Shown: positions 37,681 through 47,537 of the stretch, one piece after another
Position numbering within the stretch: position 1 is the first letter of the stretch
Layout of the letters: every line of letters starts with the position of its first letter
From: Bacillus sp. EB600
Lineage (GTDB): Bacteria > Bacillota > Bacilli > Bacillales > Cytobacillaceae
NCBI RefSeq assembly: GCF_024494385.1
Contig: NZ_JAEVLT010000023.1
Location: 1-64,000, forward strand
Direction: 5' to 3'
Length of the DNA stretch: 64,000 nt
Translations under genes and position numbers: made by a program
The notes under the pieces: generated by a model
Told to the model about the DNA's origin: nothing
Databases searched by the model: none
The model's input: the letters and a program-made list of their open reading frames with translations, nothing else

Positions 37681-39025
37681 TTACAGCAGCCTCCAATACC
37701 TTGATAAATTGATCAATCTCTTCTCTCGTCCTTTGCTCGGTCACGGCAATGAGCATTTGATTTTCAAAGCCGTAATCACCTGCTAAGTCATAACCTCCGA
37801 TGATACCCGCCTCAAGCAGTTTTGCATTGACCTCTTTAACAGCAGCAGGAAGCTCTACTACAAATTCATTAAAGAATGGTGCATGATTCGTCACGATAAA
37901 GCCTTTCTTTTGCAGACTTTTTGCCATGTAATCAGCTTTTTCAAAGTTAAGTTGAGCCATCTCACGGATTCCCTGTTTGCCTAGTGCACTCATACAGATA
38001 GTAGTTGCAAGTGCATTTAATGCCTGGTTCGAACAAATATTGGATGTTGCTTTATCCCGGCGAATATGTTGTTCGCGTGCCTGCAGTGTTAATACAAATC
38101 CACGCTGCCCTTTCTCATCTGTCGTTTGACCGACAATCCGTCCAGGGATTTTTCGCATGTATTTTTTATTTACTGCAAAATAACCACAGTGCGGCCCGCC
38201 GAAGGACATTGGGACTCCCAATGGCTGCATATCTCCGATCACAATGTCTGCCCCGAGCTCGCCTGGAGCCTGCAGTAAAGCCAGTGCCAGCGGATTGGCA
38301 CTCACGATCAAAAGAGCTCCATTTTCTTGCGCAATTTTCTTAATTTCTGCCAAATCTTCAATTGATCCGAAGAAGTTAGGATATTGAACAATAACTGCAG
38401 CAGTCCCTTTATCAATCTGTGCCTGCAGTTTTTCTAAGTCGGTAACATCAGTAGCAAGATTCACATCCTCTACTGTATATCCATGGCCACTGGCCACCGT
38501 ATTTAAAATCGCGCGCGATTCAGGATGCACTGCTTTTGATACAAGCACTTTTGAACGTCTTGTTGATGCAGCCGCGAGTGATGCAGCTTCAGCAAGTGAT
38601 GTAAACCCATCGTACATCGAAGAATTTGCAACATCCATTCCAGTTAACTCACAAACCATAGTTTGAAATTCAAAAATCGCGTGTAATTCACCCTGGCTGA
38701 TTTCCGGCTGGTATGGTGTATAGGCCGTATAAAATTCAGAACGGGAAATCATAGCGTTGACTACACTTGGAACATAATGATCATAGGTTCCCGCACCAAG
38801 GAAGGTTGGGTATTGATTCACATTTTTGTTTTTGGAAGCAAGCCTATACATTTTTTTCAAAAGAACTGGTTCAGGGTCCGCCATTGGGATATTCAGCTCA
38901 CCTTGAACCCTGATCTCAGCTGGAATATCTGCAAACAGCTCATCGATAGAAGACATATTTAAAAAAGCGAGCATTTCCTCTTGATCTTGTTTCGTATCTG
39001 GGAGGTATCGATAAGTGGACGTCAT
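37673..39025 (-). CDS. gcvPA: glycine dehydrogenase (decarboxylating) subunit 1
   Basis: About 450 residues, the N-terminal half of the P-protein. Starts M-T-S-T-Y-R-Y-L-P and shows [23 protein letters not shown] and [15 protein letters not shown]. The start at 39025 is chosen because GGAGGGG stands seven bases upstream; the frame remains open 15 codons further but those lie within gcvH. It begins two bases beyond the gcvH end, so H, PA and PB are one transcript. Confidence 0.95.
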   Translation of the reverse strand: MTSTYRYLPDTKQDQEEMLAFLNMSSIDELFADIPAEIRVQGELNIPMADPEPVLLKKMYRLASKNKNVNQYPTFLGAGTYDHYVPSVVNAMISRSEFYTAYTPYQPEISQGELHAIFEFQTMVCELTGMDVANSSMYDGFTSLAEAASLAAASTRRSKVLVSKAVHPESRAILNTVASGHGYTVEDVNLATDVTDLEKLQAQIDKGTAAVIVQYPNFFGSIEDLAEIKKIAQENGALLIVSANPLALALLQAPGELGADIVIGDMQPLGVPMSFGGPHCGYFAVNKKYMRKIPGRIVGQTTDEKGQRGFVLTLQAREQHIRRDKATSNICSNQALNALATTICMSALGKQGIREMAQLNFEKADYMAKSLQKKGFIVTNHAPFFNEFVVELPAAVKEVNAKLLEAGIIGGYDLAGDYGFENQMLIAVTEQRTREEIDQFIKVLEAAVNG

Positions 39026-39026
39026 T

Positions 39027-39419
39027 TTATTCCCCTCCTTCATTAATAAGGGCTTGGTACGAATCTTCATTTAAAAGAGCCTTCAGTTCTTCCGGACTTG
39101 ACATTTCTACCTCTACTAACCAGCCTTTGCTTAATGGAGATTCGTTAATGGTCTCAGGAGCATCATCTAACTCCTCATTGATCTGAACAATCGTACCTGA
39201 TATAGGAGCGAAAATTTCAGAAACTGCTTTAACCGATTCGATTGTTCCCATTGATTCACCCGCCGTTACTTTATCATCCACTTGCGGATTTTCAACAAAT
39301 ACGATATCTCCCAGCTGTTTTTGTGCATAATCAGTAATCCCTATTCGCACTCGATTTCCGTCTAATTGTAAAACCCATTCGTGTTCCTTGCTATAAAGTA
39401 GATTTGTTGTATTTGTCAT
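39027..39419 (-). CDS. gcvH: glycine cleavage system H protein
   Basis: 130 residues. The lipoylated lysine is in E-S-V-K-A-V-S-E, with [10 protein letters not shown] before it and N-E-S-P-L-S-K-G-W after it. It carries the aminomethyl intermediate between the P, T and L proteins. In B. subtilis gcvH lies apart from gcvT-gcvPA-gcvPB; here it is placed between gcvT and gcvPA. The 128-base gap to gcvT shows no terminator. Confidence 0.93.
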   Translation of the reverse strand: MTNTTNLLYSKEHEWVLQLDGNRVRIGITDYAQKQLGDIVFVENPQVDDKVTAGESMGTIESVKAVSEIFAPISGTIVQINEELDDAPETINESPLSKGWLVEVEMSSPEELKALLNEDSYQALINEGGE

Positions 39420-39547
39420 TTTTTTCTTCCTTCCACCAATGGTATTTTATAATTTTGAGTGTTCCGTATATATTTGACTTAGCATTTTTTACACTTACAC
39501 CTGCATCAAGAGACCTTACTCCGCCATTTATTATGAAAATGTCGGCA

Positions 39548-40660
39548 CTAGCCCTTTTTATAGAAAGGTGATTTAACAACAACAGCGTCAATCTTTTTAT
39601 TACGGACTTCAACTTTGACTGGAGTTCCTATTTCAGCATATTTTGTCAATACGACCGCAAGGCCTAAGCTTTTCTTTAAAGTCGGAGAATGAGTGCCAGA
39701 TGTAATAACCCCAATTTCCTCCTCATCTGCTGAAAACACCTTGTAGCCGTGGCGAGGAATTCCCCTTCCCGTAACTTCAATCCCTACTACCTTCCGTTTT
39801 AATCCTTCCTCTTTTTGTGCTAGTAGACTATCCTTGCCGATAAAGTCACTTTCTTTTTTCGTTTTGACAGCAAAACCAATTCCGGCTTCAAGTGGGCTAA
39901 TTTCGCTGGTAAGCTCCTGGCCATACAGAGGAAGACGTGATTCAAAACGAAGCGTGTCACGTGCACCAAGTCCACATGGTTTTAATCCATCTTTCTTTCC
40001 CGTATCTAGAAGCTTCTCCCAAAGTGCTTCCGCCTTATCTGCCGCTAAATAAAGTTCAAAACCATCCTCCCCTGTGTAACCTGTACGAGATACAAGAACG
40101 TCTTTAACTCCGTCAACATCAACATGTTGTGCGAAGTGGAAAAAGCCAATTTTAGATAAATCTATTTCCGTTAACTTTTGTAAAATGCCCTCTGCCTTTG
40201 GACCTTGGATGGAAAGTTGAGCAATGTTATTAGAAATATTTTGTAGCGTTACTTCCCCTTTTTTATGCTGTTTCATCCACTCGAAATCTTTTTCAATGTT
40301 TGCTGCGTTAATCACGAGTAGATATTTTTCATTCTCTAATTTATAAACAAGCAAGTCATCAACCGTCCCACCATCCGGATAACACATTGCTGTATACTGT
40401 GCCTGATTGATCGTTATCTTTGTTACATCGTTTGTCACAAGGTAGTTAATAAAGCTTTCAGCATCTTTTCCTTCAACAAGCACCTCACCCATATGCGAAA
40501 CATCAAAAAGTCCTGCTTCCTTTCGGACAGCCTCATGTTCTTCTAGTATGCTGGAAAACTGTACCGGAAGTTCCCAACCACCAAAATCAATGATCTTTGC
40601 ACCATATTTTTTATATGCTTCAAAAAGTGGTGTTCGTTTTAACTCAGTTTCTACTCCCAT
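39548..40660 (-). CDS. gcvT: aminomethyltransferase (T protein)
   Basis: 370 residues. Family signatures: [31 protein letters not shown] and [10 protein letters not shown], the last providing the catalytic Arg-Asp region. It transfers the methylene group from aminomethyl-GcvH to THF and releases ammonia. The start follows GGGGG by eight bases. The first intact gene of the operon; between it and the riboswitch-like leader lies a broken glyA. Confidence 0.96.
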   Translation of the reverse strand: MGVETELKRTPLFEAYKKYGAKIIDFGGWELPVQFSSILEEHEAVRKEAGLFDVSHMGEVLVEGKDAESFINYLVTNDVTKITINQAQYTAMCYPDGGTVDDLLVYKLENEKYLLVINAANIEKDFEWMKQHKKGEVTLQNISNNIAQLSIQGPKAEGILQKLTEIDLSKIGFFHFAQHVDVDGVKDVLVSRTGYTGEDGFELYLAADKAEALWEKLLDTGKKDGLKPCGLGARDTLRFESRLPLYGQELTSEISPLEAGIGFAVKTKKESDFIGKDSLLAQKEEGLKRKVVGIEVTGRGIPRHGYKVFSADEEEIGVITSGTHSPTLKKSLGLAVVLTKYAEIGTPVKVEVRNKKIDAVVVKSPFYKKG

Positions 40661-41074
40661 TGGATAGACCCCCTGTCTAAGATTTTAAATAATTGTTCCT
40701 TCACCTGTTTGATTGTCTCTTTTTTGCTAGTCCTTCAAGCACTGGTTCCCGAAGTGTTTTAGGCATATCTTTATAACTCGTGTTTCGCTGTCACGATTGT
40801 TATTTTAAGATGGTTATACTATTTGCAAATTCCTTTGATTTCAAACTGGTACTGCCTGCCATACTCTTTTGCTATCTTCAACAAATGTTTTCTCCGTGAA
40901 TCATCGGTAACTATCCCAAGTAATCACCCAAGAGGCGCTTTATCTGTTCCGTGGGCCTGAATAATGTTAAAACAACTCTGAAATTCCAGCAGCATGCCCC
41001 TTTCTTACACTGTGACTACCTGCTGAAATATTGGATAGGCATCACAAATCGATTTAGTGGTTTCCTTTGCTTTT
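40661..41074 (-). other. degraded sequence between glyA remnant and gcvT
   Basis: About 410 bases with short open pieces only. Near 41.05 kb the minus strand reads [17 protein letters not shown], then a stop. Near 40.9 kb it reads S-R-R-K-H-L-L-K-I-A-K-E-Y-G-R-Q-Y. These look like fragments of coding sequence left after a deletion; I could not assign them with confidence. No terminator separates them from gcvT. Confidence 0.35.
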
Positions 41075-41625
41075 TCAAGCACCAGCGAAATCAATCTTTC
41101 TAGGGTAAGCACTTGCCCCCGCAATGATCAATTTAGGTTTTTCCTTTTTGGCGATCGCTTCCAATTCATCATAATCAATCAATTGAGTATCTTTTCTCAC
41201 GCCGTAGGACACAACTTCAAACCATTTTCCCGAAACACTTACAGGGCTTCCGTGAGTTAAATGCCCGCCTTGCGAAAGGTTCATCCCCATTACTTTATCT
41301 CCAGGCTGAAGCAGAGCGAAAAATACGGCAAAGTTTGCTTGTGCACCTGAGTGTGGCTGAACATTTGCATATTTGGCGCCAAACAGCCGAGTGACGCGGT
41401 CAATGGCTGTTTGTTCCGCCACATCTACAAATTCACATCCACCATAGTAGCGCTTTCCGGGATAGCCTTCTGCATATTTATTCGTCATCACACTTCCCAT
41501 TGCTTCCAATACATCTTGACTGACAAAATTTTCCGAAGCAATCAACTCTAGTGTGTTTGATGTTGTCGTTTCCTTTCGTTTTCAATTGCTTCAAAAATGA
41601 TTCGATCACTCGACTGTAAACTCAT
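41075..41625 (-). pseudogene. glyA: truncated, frameshifted serine hydroxymethyltransferase
   Basis: From ATG at 41625 (GAGGGGG upstream) it reads [23 protein letters not shown] and meets a TAG. One frame over the sense resumes as [14 protein letters not shown] and continues with [11 protein letters not shown] and P-H-S-G-A-Q-A-N to [10 protein letters not shown], where it ends. These are unmistakable SHMT motifs, but the PLP lysine and the whole C-terminal half are missing. An intact glyA is presumably elsewhere in the genome. Confidence 0.9.
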
Positions 41626-41689
41626 TGTTATTACCCCCTCTTTTTTGATTGTCACTGCCAGATTTGTCCCTTGTTTTTTCACGCAAAAA

Positions 41690-41985
41690 GGGACAGAAAA
41701 GGGTAGGACAACACTCCCTTCTCTGTCCCTAACCTGAGTGCTTAACTCTAATAGAGTATTCCCCTCTGGTGGTGTTTTATTTAACGCCAGTTTTTGTTGG
41801 TTGAAAGTGGATTCCATCCTTGCTTCCGTGGAAATAGCGATGGTCCCTCCAGATACAAATCCCCCCTAAATTAAAGGTCCTGATGGTGGGAAAGTGCTGC
41901 AGCACTTATCTCTCTAGTTGGGTAAATAAATTTGTCCTGGAGGCGCGGCAGCACTCCCATCCCCATTAAAGTACCTCGTTCATTG
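41690..41985 (-). ncRNA. diverged glycine-riboswitch-like leader with terminator
   Basis: The minus strand shows pieces of the glycine riboswitch: GCGCCtccAGGAcAA and CTAGAGAGA with a GTGCTGC/GCAGCAC stem and CCCACCA from a first part, then ACACCACCAGAGGGG ... GCACTCAGGT-TAGGGACAGAG from a second. The terminator GGGACAGAgAAGGG with CCCTTtTCTGTCCC and T5 (41691-41733) is intact and placed exactly as in gcvT leaders. The closing GGAGAG and CTCTCAGG helices are strongly altered compared with the intact switch at 22.1 kb. It heads glyA(broken)-gcvT-gcvH-gcvPA-gcvPB. Confidence 0.6.
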
Positions 41986-41995
41986 AAAAAAGCGT

Positions 41996-42148
41996 CTACT
42001 CTTCCATAAATACTCGTGCGTAGTATTCCGTTTCTTCATCCAGCTTATTCTCTTTTCTCAATTCATCAATGGTTCCTTTTCGGTCATCTTCAACGATTTG
42101 AAAACTTCCTGATACATTTGGTACTGTTTTCCCTTTGTTTTTATCCAT
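41996..42148 (-). CDS. small acidic protein, unknown
   Basis: 50 codons from ATG at 42148, with AGGGGCG upstream: M-D-K-N-K-G-K-T-V-P-N-V-S-G-S-F-Q-I-V-E-D-D, then a charged helix ending Y-Y-A-R-V-F-M-E-E. Soluble, rich in Glu, Asp and Lys. No family recognised. Its stop is close to the start of the riboswitch-like leader. Confidence 0.5.
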   Translation of the reverse strand: MDKNKGKTVPNVSGSFQIVEDDRKGTIDELRKENKLDEETEYYARVFMEE

Positions 42149-42315
42149 AACATTCGCCCCTATAATTCATCTTATTATTTTGGGAAATCATTTCCCTTTT
42201 CATTTTGTGCTTAATTTACCACTTTATACGAACCAATAGTTTATACTTGCCCCTATCTGCAGGGGACAGCCAGCAGTTCTCGACTTACCTCGCCGAAGGT
42301 CAATTTCACGAATGA

Positions 42316-42741
42316 TTATGATGAAATTAATGAAACCCCCAAAATTCGAGCAGTTGTTTTAAGATTATCCTGGTTTACCTTTATAAGCTTTGTAATTTTT
42401 GATTTATTCTTGCTTCTGATGGCAGCTTCCAGTTCATCGTATTTTTTGTGTATATCATCTGCATACGCTTTGCCTTTTTTCGCCGTTAGCGGAGGCAAAA
42501 TGGCATCGTGAAACTCATCATAAAGGTTACGTGATATGGTTGTTGCCGATGCATAATCCTCTCTTGCTATATATTTCTCAATTTTTGTAAATCCATAAGA
42601 AATATCCGAGACTGGCCTTGTTAAGGAAGACTGAGCGGAATTTATATTTTGAGATTGAACTTTGTTTAGCCCATCACCACAACCTGCAAGACAAAGGACT
42701 GATAGTGTCCCCATTATTGCGATCCATATTTTTCTATTCAT
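42316..42741 (-). CDS. lipoprotein, unknown function
   Basis: 141 residues with a lipoprotein signal (R-K-I-W, hydrophobic stretch, lipobox L-A-G-C at about residues 17-20). The mature part is helical and polar, with K-I-E-K-Y-I-A-R-E-D-Y and K-Y-D-E-L-E-A-A-I-R. ATG at 42741 is preferred over one five codons upstream because GGAGTG fits it. It follows the qox genes and a tiny membrane ORF on the same strand, so a link to the oxidase or membrane is possible. No family recognised. Confidence 0.7.
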   Translation of the reverse strand: MNRKIWIAIMGTLSVLCLAGCGDGLNKVQSQNINSAQSSLTRPVSDISYGFTKIEKYIAREDYASATTISRNLYDEFHDAILPPLTAKKGKAYADDIHKKYDELEAAIRSKNKSKITKLIKVNQDNLKTTARILGVSLISS

Positions 42742-42765
42742 TTTACACTCCTTCAATATATGTGT

Positions 42766-42855
42766 TTAATCTTTCATCGCTCGATTAAACACAAAAATGG
42801 CCATGATCAGCGTCATTCCAAACAACCCTAAAATAAGAAAAAGTCCGTAATTCAT
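42766..42855 (-). CDS. 29-residue single-helix membrane peptide after qoxD
   Basis: M-N-Y-G-L-F-L-I-L-G-L-F-G-M-T-L-I-M-A-I-F-V-F-N-R and a short charged tail: one membrane helix with a cytoplasmic positive end. GGGAGTG stands six bases before the ATG, 23 bases after the qoxD stop, so it is probably the fifth cistron of the qox operon. Tiny membrane subunits such as CydX or CcoQ accompany other terminal oxidases; a similar role here is inference. Confidence 0.6.
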   Translation of the reverse strand: MNYGLFLILGLFGMTLIMAIFVFNRAMKD

Positions 42856-42878
42856 TATTTTCACTCCCTCATTAATTC

Positions 42879-43193
42879 TTATTGCACCACTTCATTAAAT
42901 TCCATGATCCAAATAGCACCGATAACGATGGTTAAAACGAAAACGATGCCTAAAATGAGTGCTGCTGCATTGTATCTTGGTCCTTCTCCATCACGAATAT
43001 GCATGAAGAAAAATAGCTGAATGACAAATTGCAAAACAGCGGCAAGCAAAATACTAATCATTAAAGGCACTTTAGATAACATGTGGTTTAAGACAAGAAA
43101 AAGCGGAATAATCGTTAATATAATCGAAAGAACGAAACCAGTGATATACGCTTTTAGGGACCCAGTATGTTCAGCGTTTTCATGATTTGACAT
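42879..43193 (-). CDS. qoxD: cytochrome aa3 quinol oxidase subunit IV
   Basis: 104 residues with three membrane helices and the subunit IV motif Q-L-F-F-F-M-H-I-R-D-G. It stabilises the CuB site of heme-copper oxidases. The start ATG is directly after the qoxC stop, with GGGGGTGA in the qoxC tail, so the two are tightly coupled. Confidence 0.93.
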   Translation of the reverse strand: MSNHENAEHTGSLKAYITGFVLSIILTIIPLFLVLNHMLSKVPLMISILLAAVLQFVIQLFFFMHIRDGEGPRYNAAALILGIVFVLTIVIGAIWIMEFNEVVQ

Positions 43194-43796
43194 TTACATC
43201 ACCCCCATTAAATAGACAACTGTAAAGATGAAGATCCAAACAGCATCTAAAAAATGCCAGTACAAACTAATAATCGAGATTTTCCGTTTAGTAACCGTGG
43301 TGATCCCCCTCTTTGAAAGTTGAACGATCAGGCCAGCCATCCAAAAAATGCCAAAAGTAACGTGGCATCCATGTGTCCCGACAAGAGAGAAAAATGAGGT
43401 GAGGAACGCACTTTTCTGTAGTGTGGCCCCTTCTAAAGCCATACTGGTGAACTCATTAATTTCAAGAGCTACGAAAACAGCACCTAATGCAGCGGTAACA
43501 ATCAGCCAGCCAATAAGACCTTTTTTGTTTCCTTTATGCATTTGTAAAACAGCAAGTCCGCTCGTAAATGAACTAACCAACAATACGAAGGTTTCAATAA
43601 TAAATCCGGGGATATCAAAATCTTTTGCAGTAAAGCCGCCATTCGTATGACTATGCAAAACGGCATAAGCCGAAAAAAAGGTAGCGAATAAAAGACAGTC
43701 GGTGACAAGAAAAATCCAAAAACCTAAGATTTTTAACTCATCCTCGTCAACATGGCCATGCTCGTGACCAGCATGAGCAGATATGCTTTCTTGCAT
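43194..43796 (-). CDS. qoxC: cytochrome aa3 quinol oxidase subunit III
   Basis: 200 residues with five membrane helices, typical of the short subunit III of quinol oxidases. Conserved parts are F-W-I-F-L-V-T-D-C-L-L-F-A-T-F-F, L-V-G-T-H-G-C-H-V-T-F-G-I-F-W and the C-terminal S-L-Y-W-H-F-L-D-A-V-W-I-F-I-F. The His-rich N-terminus (A-G-H-E-H-G-H) is usual. Between qoxB and qoxD on the same transcript, with GGAGG before its ATG. Confidence 0.95.
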   Translation of the reverse strand: MQESISAHAGHEHGHVDEDELKILGFWIFLVTDCLLFATFFSAYAVLHSHTNGGFTAKDFDIPGFIIETFVLLVSSFTSGLAVLQMHKGNKKGLIGWLIVTAALGAVFVALEINEFTSMALEGATLQKSAFLTSFFSLVGTHGCHVTFGIFWMAGLIVQLSKRGITTVTKRKISIISLYWHFLDAVWIFIFTVVYLMGVM

Positions 43797-43808
43797 ATTT
43801 CCAACCTC

Positions 43809-45794
43809 CTAGGTTACAGTTTGAGGAACTGAACCTTGATTTCTTAAAGCTTTTTCCGTTTGTTCGATTTCTTCAGCAGGTATGTAAAAATCGGTGTCGT
43901 ACTGGAAAGAACGTACGAATAATGTTACGACTACACCAATCAACCCAGTTATTCCCATCCAGAACCATTCAAATGTAAATCCAAATCCCGCGATAAAGAA
44001 AAAACATGCCATGATAAAAGGAATACCAGTGTCTTTCGGCATATGAATAGGTTCATATTTAACTGGTTTTGGTTTATATCCTGCTTTTCCCATTTCCTGT
44101 TTTTGATACCACCAAGCATCGCGTCCGTGGACAATCGGAAGTATTGCGAAGTTGTACGCTGGAGGCGGTGATGGAAGCGACCATTCTAATGTGCGCCCAT
44201 CCCAAGCATCACCCGTAACATCACGTTCGCCGTGTTTGATGCTATAAAGGATTTGCCAAACCTGAAAAATAAAACCTATTCCCATAAAAAAGGCACCGAT
44301 TGTTGAGATAAAATTTAGCGGGGCCCAGCCCATATCCCAGCCCATCGTTTGGTTGTAGGTATAAATTCTTCTTGTCATTCCCATGAAACCAAGGGCATAT
44401 TGCGGCATAAAGCATACATAGAAGCCAATTTGCCACAACCAGAATCCCCACTGACCCAATGGTTCATTTAACTTAAAGCCGAAAAGTTTTGGCCACCAGT
44501 AATACAGACCTGCCAGATAGCCGAACACAACACCGCCAATTAATACCTGGTGGAAGTGGGCAATAAGGAAATAACTGTTGTGATATTGATAATCCGCAGG
44601 TGCGGCAGCAAGCATCACCCCCGTTGCACCGCCAACGAGGAAACAGGGAACAAATCCACAGAACCATAGCATTGGTTGTGTCACGCGAATGCGGCCGCGA
44701 TACATTGTAAACAGCCAGTTAAATACTTTCACACCTGTTGGAATCGCAATAATCATGGTACAAATCGCAAAAACGATATTTACGTCCGCGCCGGCACCCA
44801 TTGTAAAGAAATGATGTACCCATGTATAGTAAGACACTACGGCAATGGCAATCATCGAAAATACCATTGAGGCATAGCCAAAAATACGTTTTTTGGAGAA
44901 TGTCGCAACAACCTCTGAGAAAACACCGAAAGCAGGTAACACTACGATGTATACCTCAGGGTGGCCCCACATCCAAATCAAGTTTACCCACAACATTGGA
45001 TTTCCGCCGGCATCCATGGTAAAGAAATGTCCACCAAACAAACGGTCAATTGTCAGCATAATCAACGCAACAGTAAGAATAGGGAATGCACCTAAAATAG
45101 CAATTGATGATGATAAAACGGACCATGTAAATAAAGGCATATCCCTTAATCGCATTGATGGTGTGCGCATTTTTAAAATAGTTACGACAAAGTTGATTCC
45201 CGTCGCCAAACTGCCGATACCAGAAATTTGGATACCCCAAATCCAGAAGTTTTGTCCCGGACCCGGACTAAATTGATCTTCCGATAACGGCGGATAAGAA
45301 AGCCAGCCTGAATCGGCTGATCCGCCGATCACAAAGGAAAGATTAAAAAGCATTGCTCCGATAAAGAACAACCAAAAGCTGACAGCATTTAACATGGGAT
45401 AGGCAACATCCCTTGCTCCGATCTGCAGCGGAACAACCATGTTAAATAAAGCAAACATGAATGGCATTGCCATGAACAAAATCATAATCGTTCCATGCGT
45501 CGTAAAAATCTCATTATAGTGTTCCGAAGCTAAAAACCGATTATTGGGAATCGCAAGCTGCAACCGCATTAGAATCGCATCAACACCACCCCGAAATAGC
45601 ATCAGCAGTGCTGCCAGCAGATACATAATCCCAATTTTTTTATGGTCAACCGTTGTAATCCATTCTCTCCACAGCCACCCCCATCTTTTTAAATAGGTAA
45701 GTGCGGCCACTATCGCAACAACTGCCAAGGCAATGGAAACATCCGCCCCATAAATCATGGGATCGCCAGTTACAAAAAAGCCCGATGTATTCAT
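43809..45794 (-). CDS. qoxB: cytochrome aa3 quinol oxidase subunit I
   Basis: 661 residues with about 14-15 membrane helices. Heme and CuB ligands are visible in F-T-T-H-G-T-I-M-I-L-F, W-M-W-G-H-P-E-V-Y-I (His-Tyr crosslink) and the V-H-H-F-F-T-M-G pair, with a further H-F-H-Q-V-L. It reduces oxygen and pumps protons, with menaquinol as donor given the qox-type partner. GGAGGG precedes the ATG. Confidence 0.96.
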   Translation of the reverse strand: MNTSGFFVTGDPMIYGADVSIALAVVAIVAALTYLKRWGWLWREWITTVDHKKIGIMYLLAALLMLFRGGVDAILMRLQLAIPNNRFLASEHYNEIFTTHGTIMILFMAMPFMFALFNMVVPLQIGARDVAYPMLNAVSFWLFFIGAMLFNLSFVIGGSADSGWLSYPPLSEDQFSPGPGQNFWIWGIQISGIGSLATGINFVVTILKMRTPSMRLRDMPLFTWSVLSSSIAILGAFPILTVALIMLTIDRLFGGHFFTMDAGGNPMLWVNLIWMWGHPEVYIVVLPAFGVFSEVVATFSKKRIFGYASMVFSMIAIAVVSYYTWVHHFFTMGAGADVNIVFAICTMIIAIPTGVKVFNWLFTMYRGRIRVTQPMLWFCGFVPCFLVGGATGVMLAAAPADYQYHNSYFLIAHFHQVLIGGVVFGYLAGLYYWWPKLFGFKLNEPLGQWGFWLWQIGFYVCFMPQYALGFMGMTRRIYTYNQTMGWDMGWAPLNFISTIGAFFMGIGFIFQVWQILYSIKHGERDVTGDAWDGRTLEWSLPSPPPAYNFAILPIVHGRDAWWYQKQEMGKAGYKPKPVKYEPIHMPKDTGIPFIMACFFFIAGFGFTFEWFWMGITGLIGVVVTLFVRSFQYDTDFYIPAEEIEQTEKALRNQGSVPQTVT

Positions 45795-45812
45795 GGAATT
45801 ATTCCCTCCTTT

Positions 45813-46718
45813 TTAATAGTGTTTTTGCATAGGCATATTTTCACCCATATGATGCATATGGTGGAAATACTTTCCCCCGTTTTTATTTACGATGTTTTCA
45901 TATAAGCTCTTAGGATAAGAAGAAAAGCTTAATTCCTTCACATTTCCTGGTTTAGCTAAATCTGCATATCTCACATTTGTGAGCGCAGGCGATGTTTTCT
46001 TAAGGTCGGCTGCCCATTTATTGAAATCCGCTTGCTTCACTGCTTTTACTCTAAATTGCATATGGGCAAATCCTTTTCCAGTAAAGTTGGCGCCTGAGCC
46101 AAAATAATCTCCTATTTTATCTGCTTGCAGCCACAACCCCATTGACATGCCAGGCATCGTATACTCCTGGCCTCCCAACTGCGGTACCCAGAATGAATTC
46201 ATCGGGGCATCAGATGTTAAAACGAACTGAATGGGAACTCCTGCAGGAATGACCGCATAGTTGACAGTCGCAACCTTTTGTCCGGGATACGTGAACAGCC
46301 ATTTCCAATCCAATGAAGTAACTTGTACAACAACTGGCCTTACATCCTTAACAGGCGGCTTAGTTAAATTAAGGGTTATTTTCGCAGTATAAACTCCGAG
46401 AATCGCAACGATAATAATTGGAATTCCCCACCAAACAATCTCCAGGACCTTGCTATCGGCCCATTCAGGTTGGTACGGTGCTTTGTTTTCTGGCCTATCT
46501 TTATAACGAATAAGTATATAAACAAAGATCCCCATGACCGGAAGAATCACAACTGCACATAAAATGACAGAAATAATGATTAAATCCAACTCTTGATGGC
46601 CGACAGGTCCTTTGGGGTCAAGAACAATATATTGACTTTTGTCACAACCAGCCAAAAAAAGTACTGTGATCATTAAACCCAAGCTAGAAAAATAACTAAA
46701 TCTTCTCCATTTTCCCAC
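45813..46718 (-). CDS. qoxA: cytochrome aa3 quinol oxidase subunit II
   Basis: 301 residues. A lipoprotein signal (F-L-A-G-C) is followed by two membrane helices and the cupredoxin domain. The CuA ligands of cytochrome c oxidases (C-x-x-x-C and flanking H, M) are absent: the loop reads G-S-G-A-N-F-T-G-K-G-F-A-H-M. This makes it a quinol oxidase subunit. The tail is rich in His and Met (H-H-M-H-H-M). GTG start after GGGGGAAG. First gene of qoxABCD. Confidence 0.95.
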   Translation of the reverse strand: MGKWRRFSYFSSLGLMITVLFLAGCDKSQYIVLDPKGPVGHQELDLIIISVILCAVVILPVMGIFVYILIRYKDRPENKAPYQPEWADSKVLEIVWWGIPIIIVAILGVYTAKITLNLTKPPVKDVRPVVVQVTSLDWKWLFTYPGQKVATVNYAVIPAGVPIQFVLTSDAPMNSFWVPQLGGQEYTMPGMSMGLWLQADKIGDYFGSGANFTGKGFAHMQFRVKAVKQADFNKWAADLKKTSPALTNVRYADLAKPGNVKELSFSSYPKSLYENIVNKNGGKYFHHMHHMGENMPMQKHY

Positions 46719-46892
46719 TTTAACTTCCCCCCATCTTTCTCATTTGTTGTCGTTAATTCAAACAGATTTATCAATAGCAGGAAGTACATCCTGACTCTGT
46801 AGGCTTCTTCATTAATTGCATTAGAAAAGCTGCCAATGTGACAGCTCTGTTTATACATAACCTAAAACAAACACACTTTTCATCGGACATCG

Positions 46893-46911
46893 ACAAAGGA
46901 CTATCCTTTGT
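46893..46911. promoter_or_regulatory. palindrome upstream of qoxA
   Basis: ACAAAGGA-nnn-TCCTTTGT, a perfect 8-bp two-fold repeat about 180 bases before qoxA in a 270-base gap. Candidate operator; no regulator can be named. Confidence 0.35.
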
Positions 46912-46988
46912 TAACTGAAATATATGTAAATCAACTTTCCCATCCTTTACATTTTCTGATATACAAATGTTTCAAATTGACCCAGAGT

Positions 46989-47255
46989 TCATGTCTTCTT
47001 TTCGGGAAGGCGATTTCGTTTTTCATGTGTATGATTTTTCCTTCCGATTGATCCAATCACTCCTCCCAATATTAAGGTAAACCCTGCCGCGGTGAAAAAA
47101 CCAAGTGCTATGTTAAAATGGAAGTTTTCCTCCATTGTCCACGGTACTCCGCCGGCTGACCATGGTTTTCCGGTAAAAATATCATAAAGCAAAAACAGAA
47201 TTCCGATAACCAATTCTACAAGTATTAATTTCATTGTAAGTCTCGCCATTTTCAT
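46989..47255 (-). CDS. two-helix membrane protein, unknown
   Basis: 88 residues with two membrane segments (about 10-27 and 47-68) joined by G-K-P-W-S-A-G-G-V-P-W-T-M-E-E-N, and a basic tail rich in Lys, Arg and His. It reads toward qoxA on the same strand, 270 bases upstream. No family recognised; an oxidase-associated role is only suggested by position. Confidence 0.6.
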   Translation of the reverse strand: MKMARLTMKLILVELVIGILFLLYDIFTGKPWSAGGVPWTMEENFHFNIALGFFTAAGFTLILGGVIGSIGRKNHTHEKRNRLPEKKT

Positions 47256-47448
47256 ACCTTCTCTGCTTATTGGATAATTCTAGAATTTCCTTAATCGAAC
47301 TGGATTATGTATAAAAGATCGGTAAGCATAAGCTTCCAGAAAAAAAAACAATTAAGGAGTGCTTAAGCTATTCCTCGTTTATTTCAATTGATTTCGCAAA
47401 TAATAAATTCAGTTCAGTTAACCCGTTCACGTTTAGCCCCTACTGAAC

Positions 47449-47487
47449 GAAAGCCAGCCTCCATTCTGCTTCAGTTGCTGGCTTTTC
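47449..47487. terminator. hairpin terminator-like element
   Basis: AAAGCCAGC/GCTGGCTTT with an 18-base loop, T run on the plus strand. It lies between the two-helix protein and the tiny plus-strand ORF. Confidence 0.45.
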
Positions 47488-47537
47488 ACCTTTAAGAGTT
47501 AAAACCATTTTTTTTACATTAGCGAAGGATGATAAGA

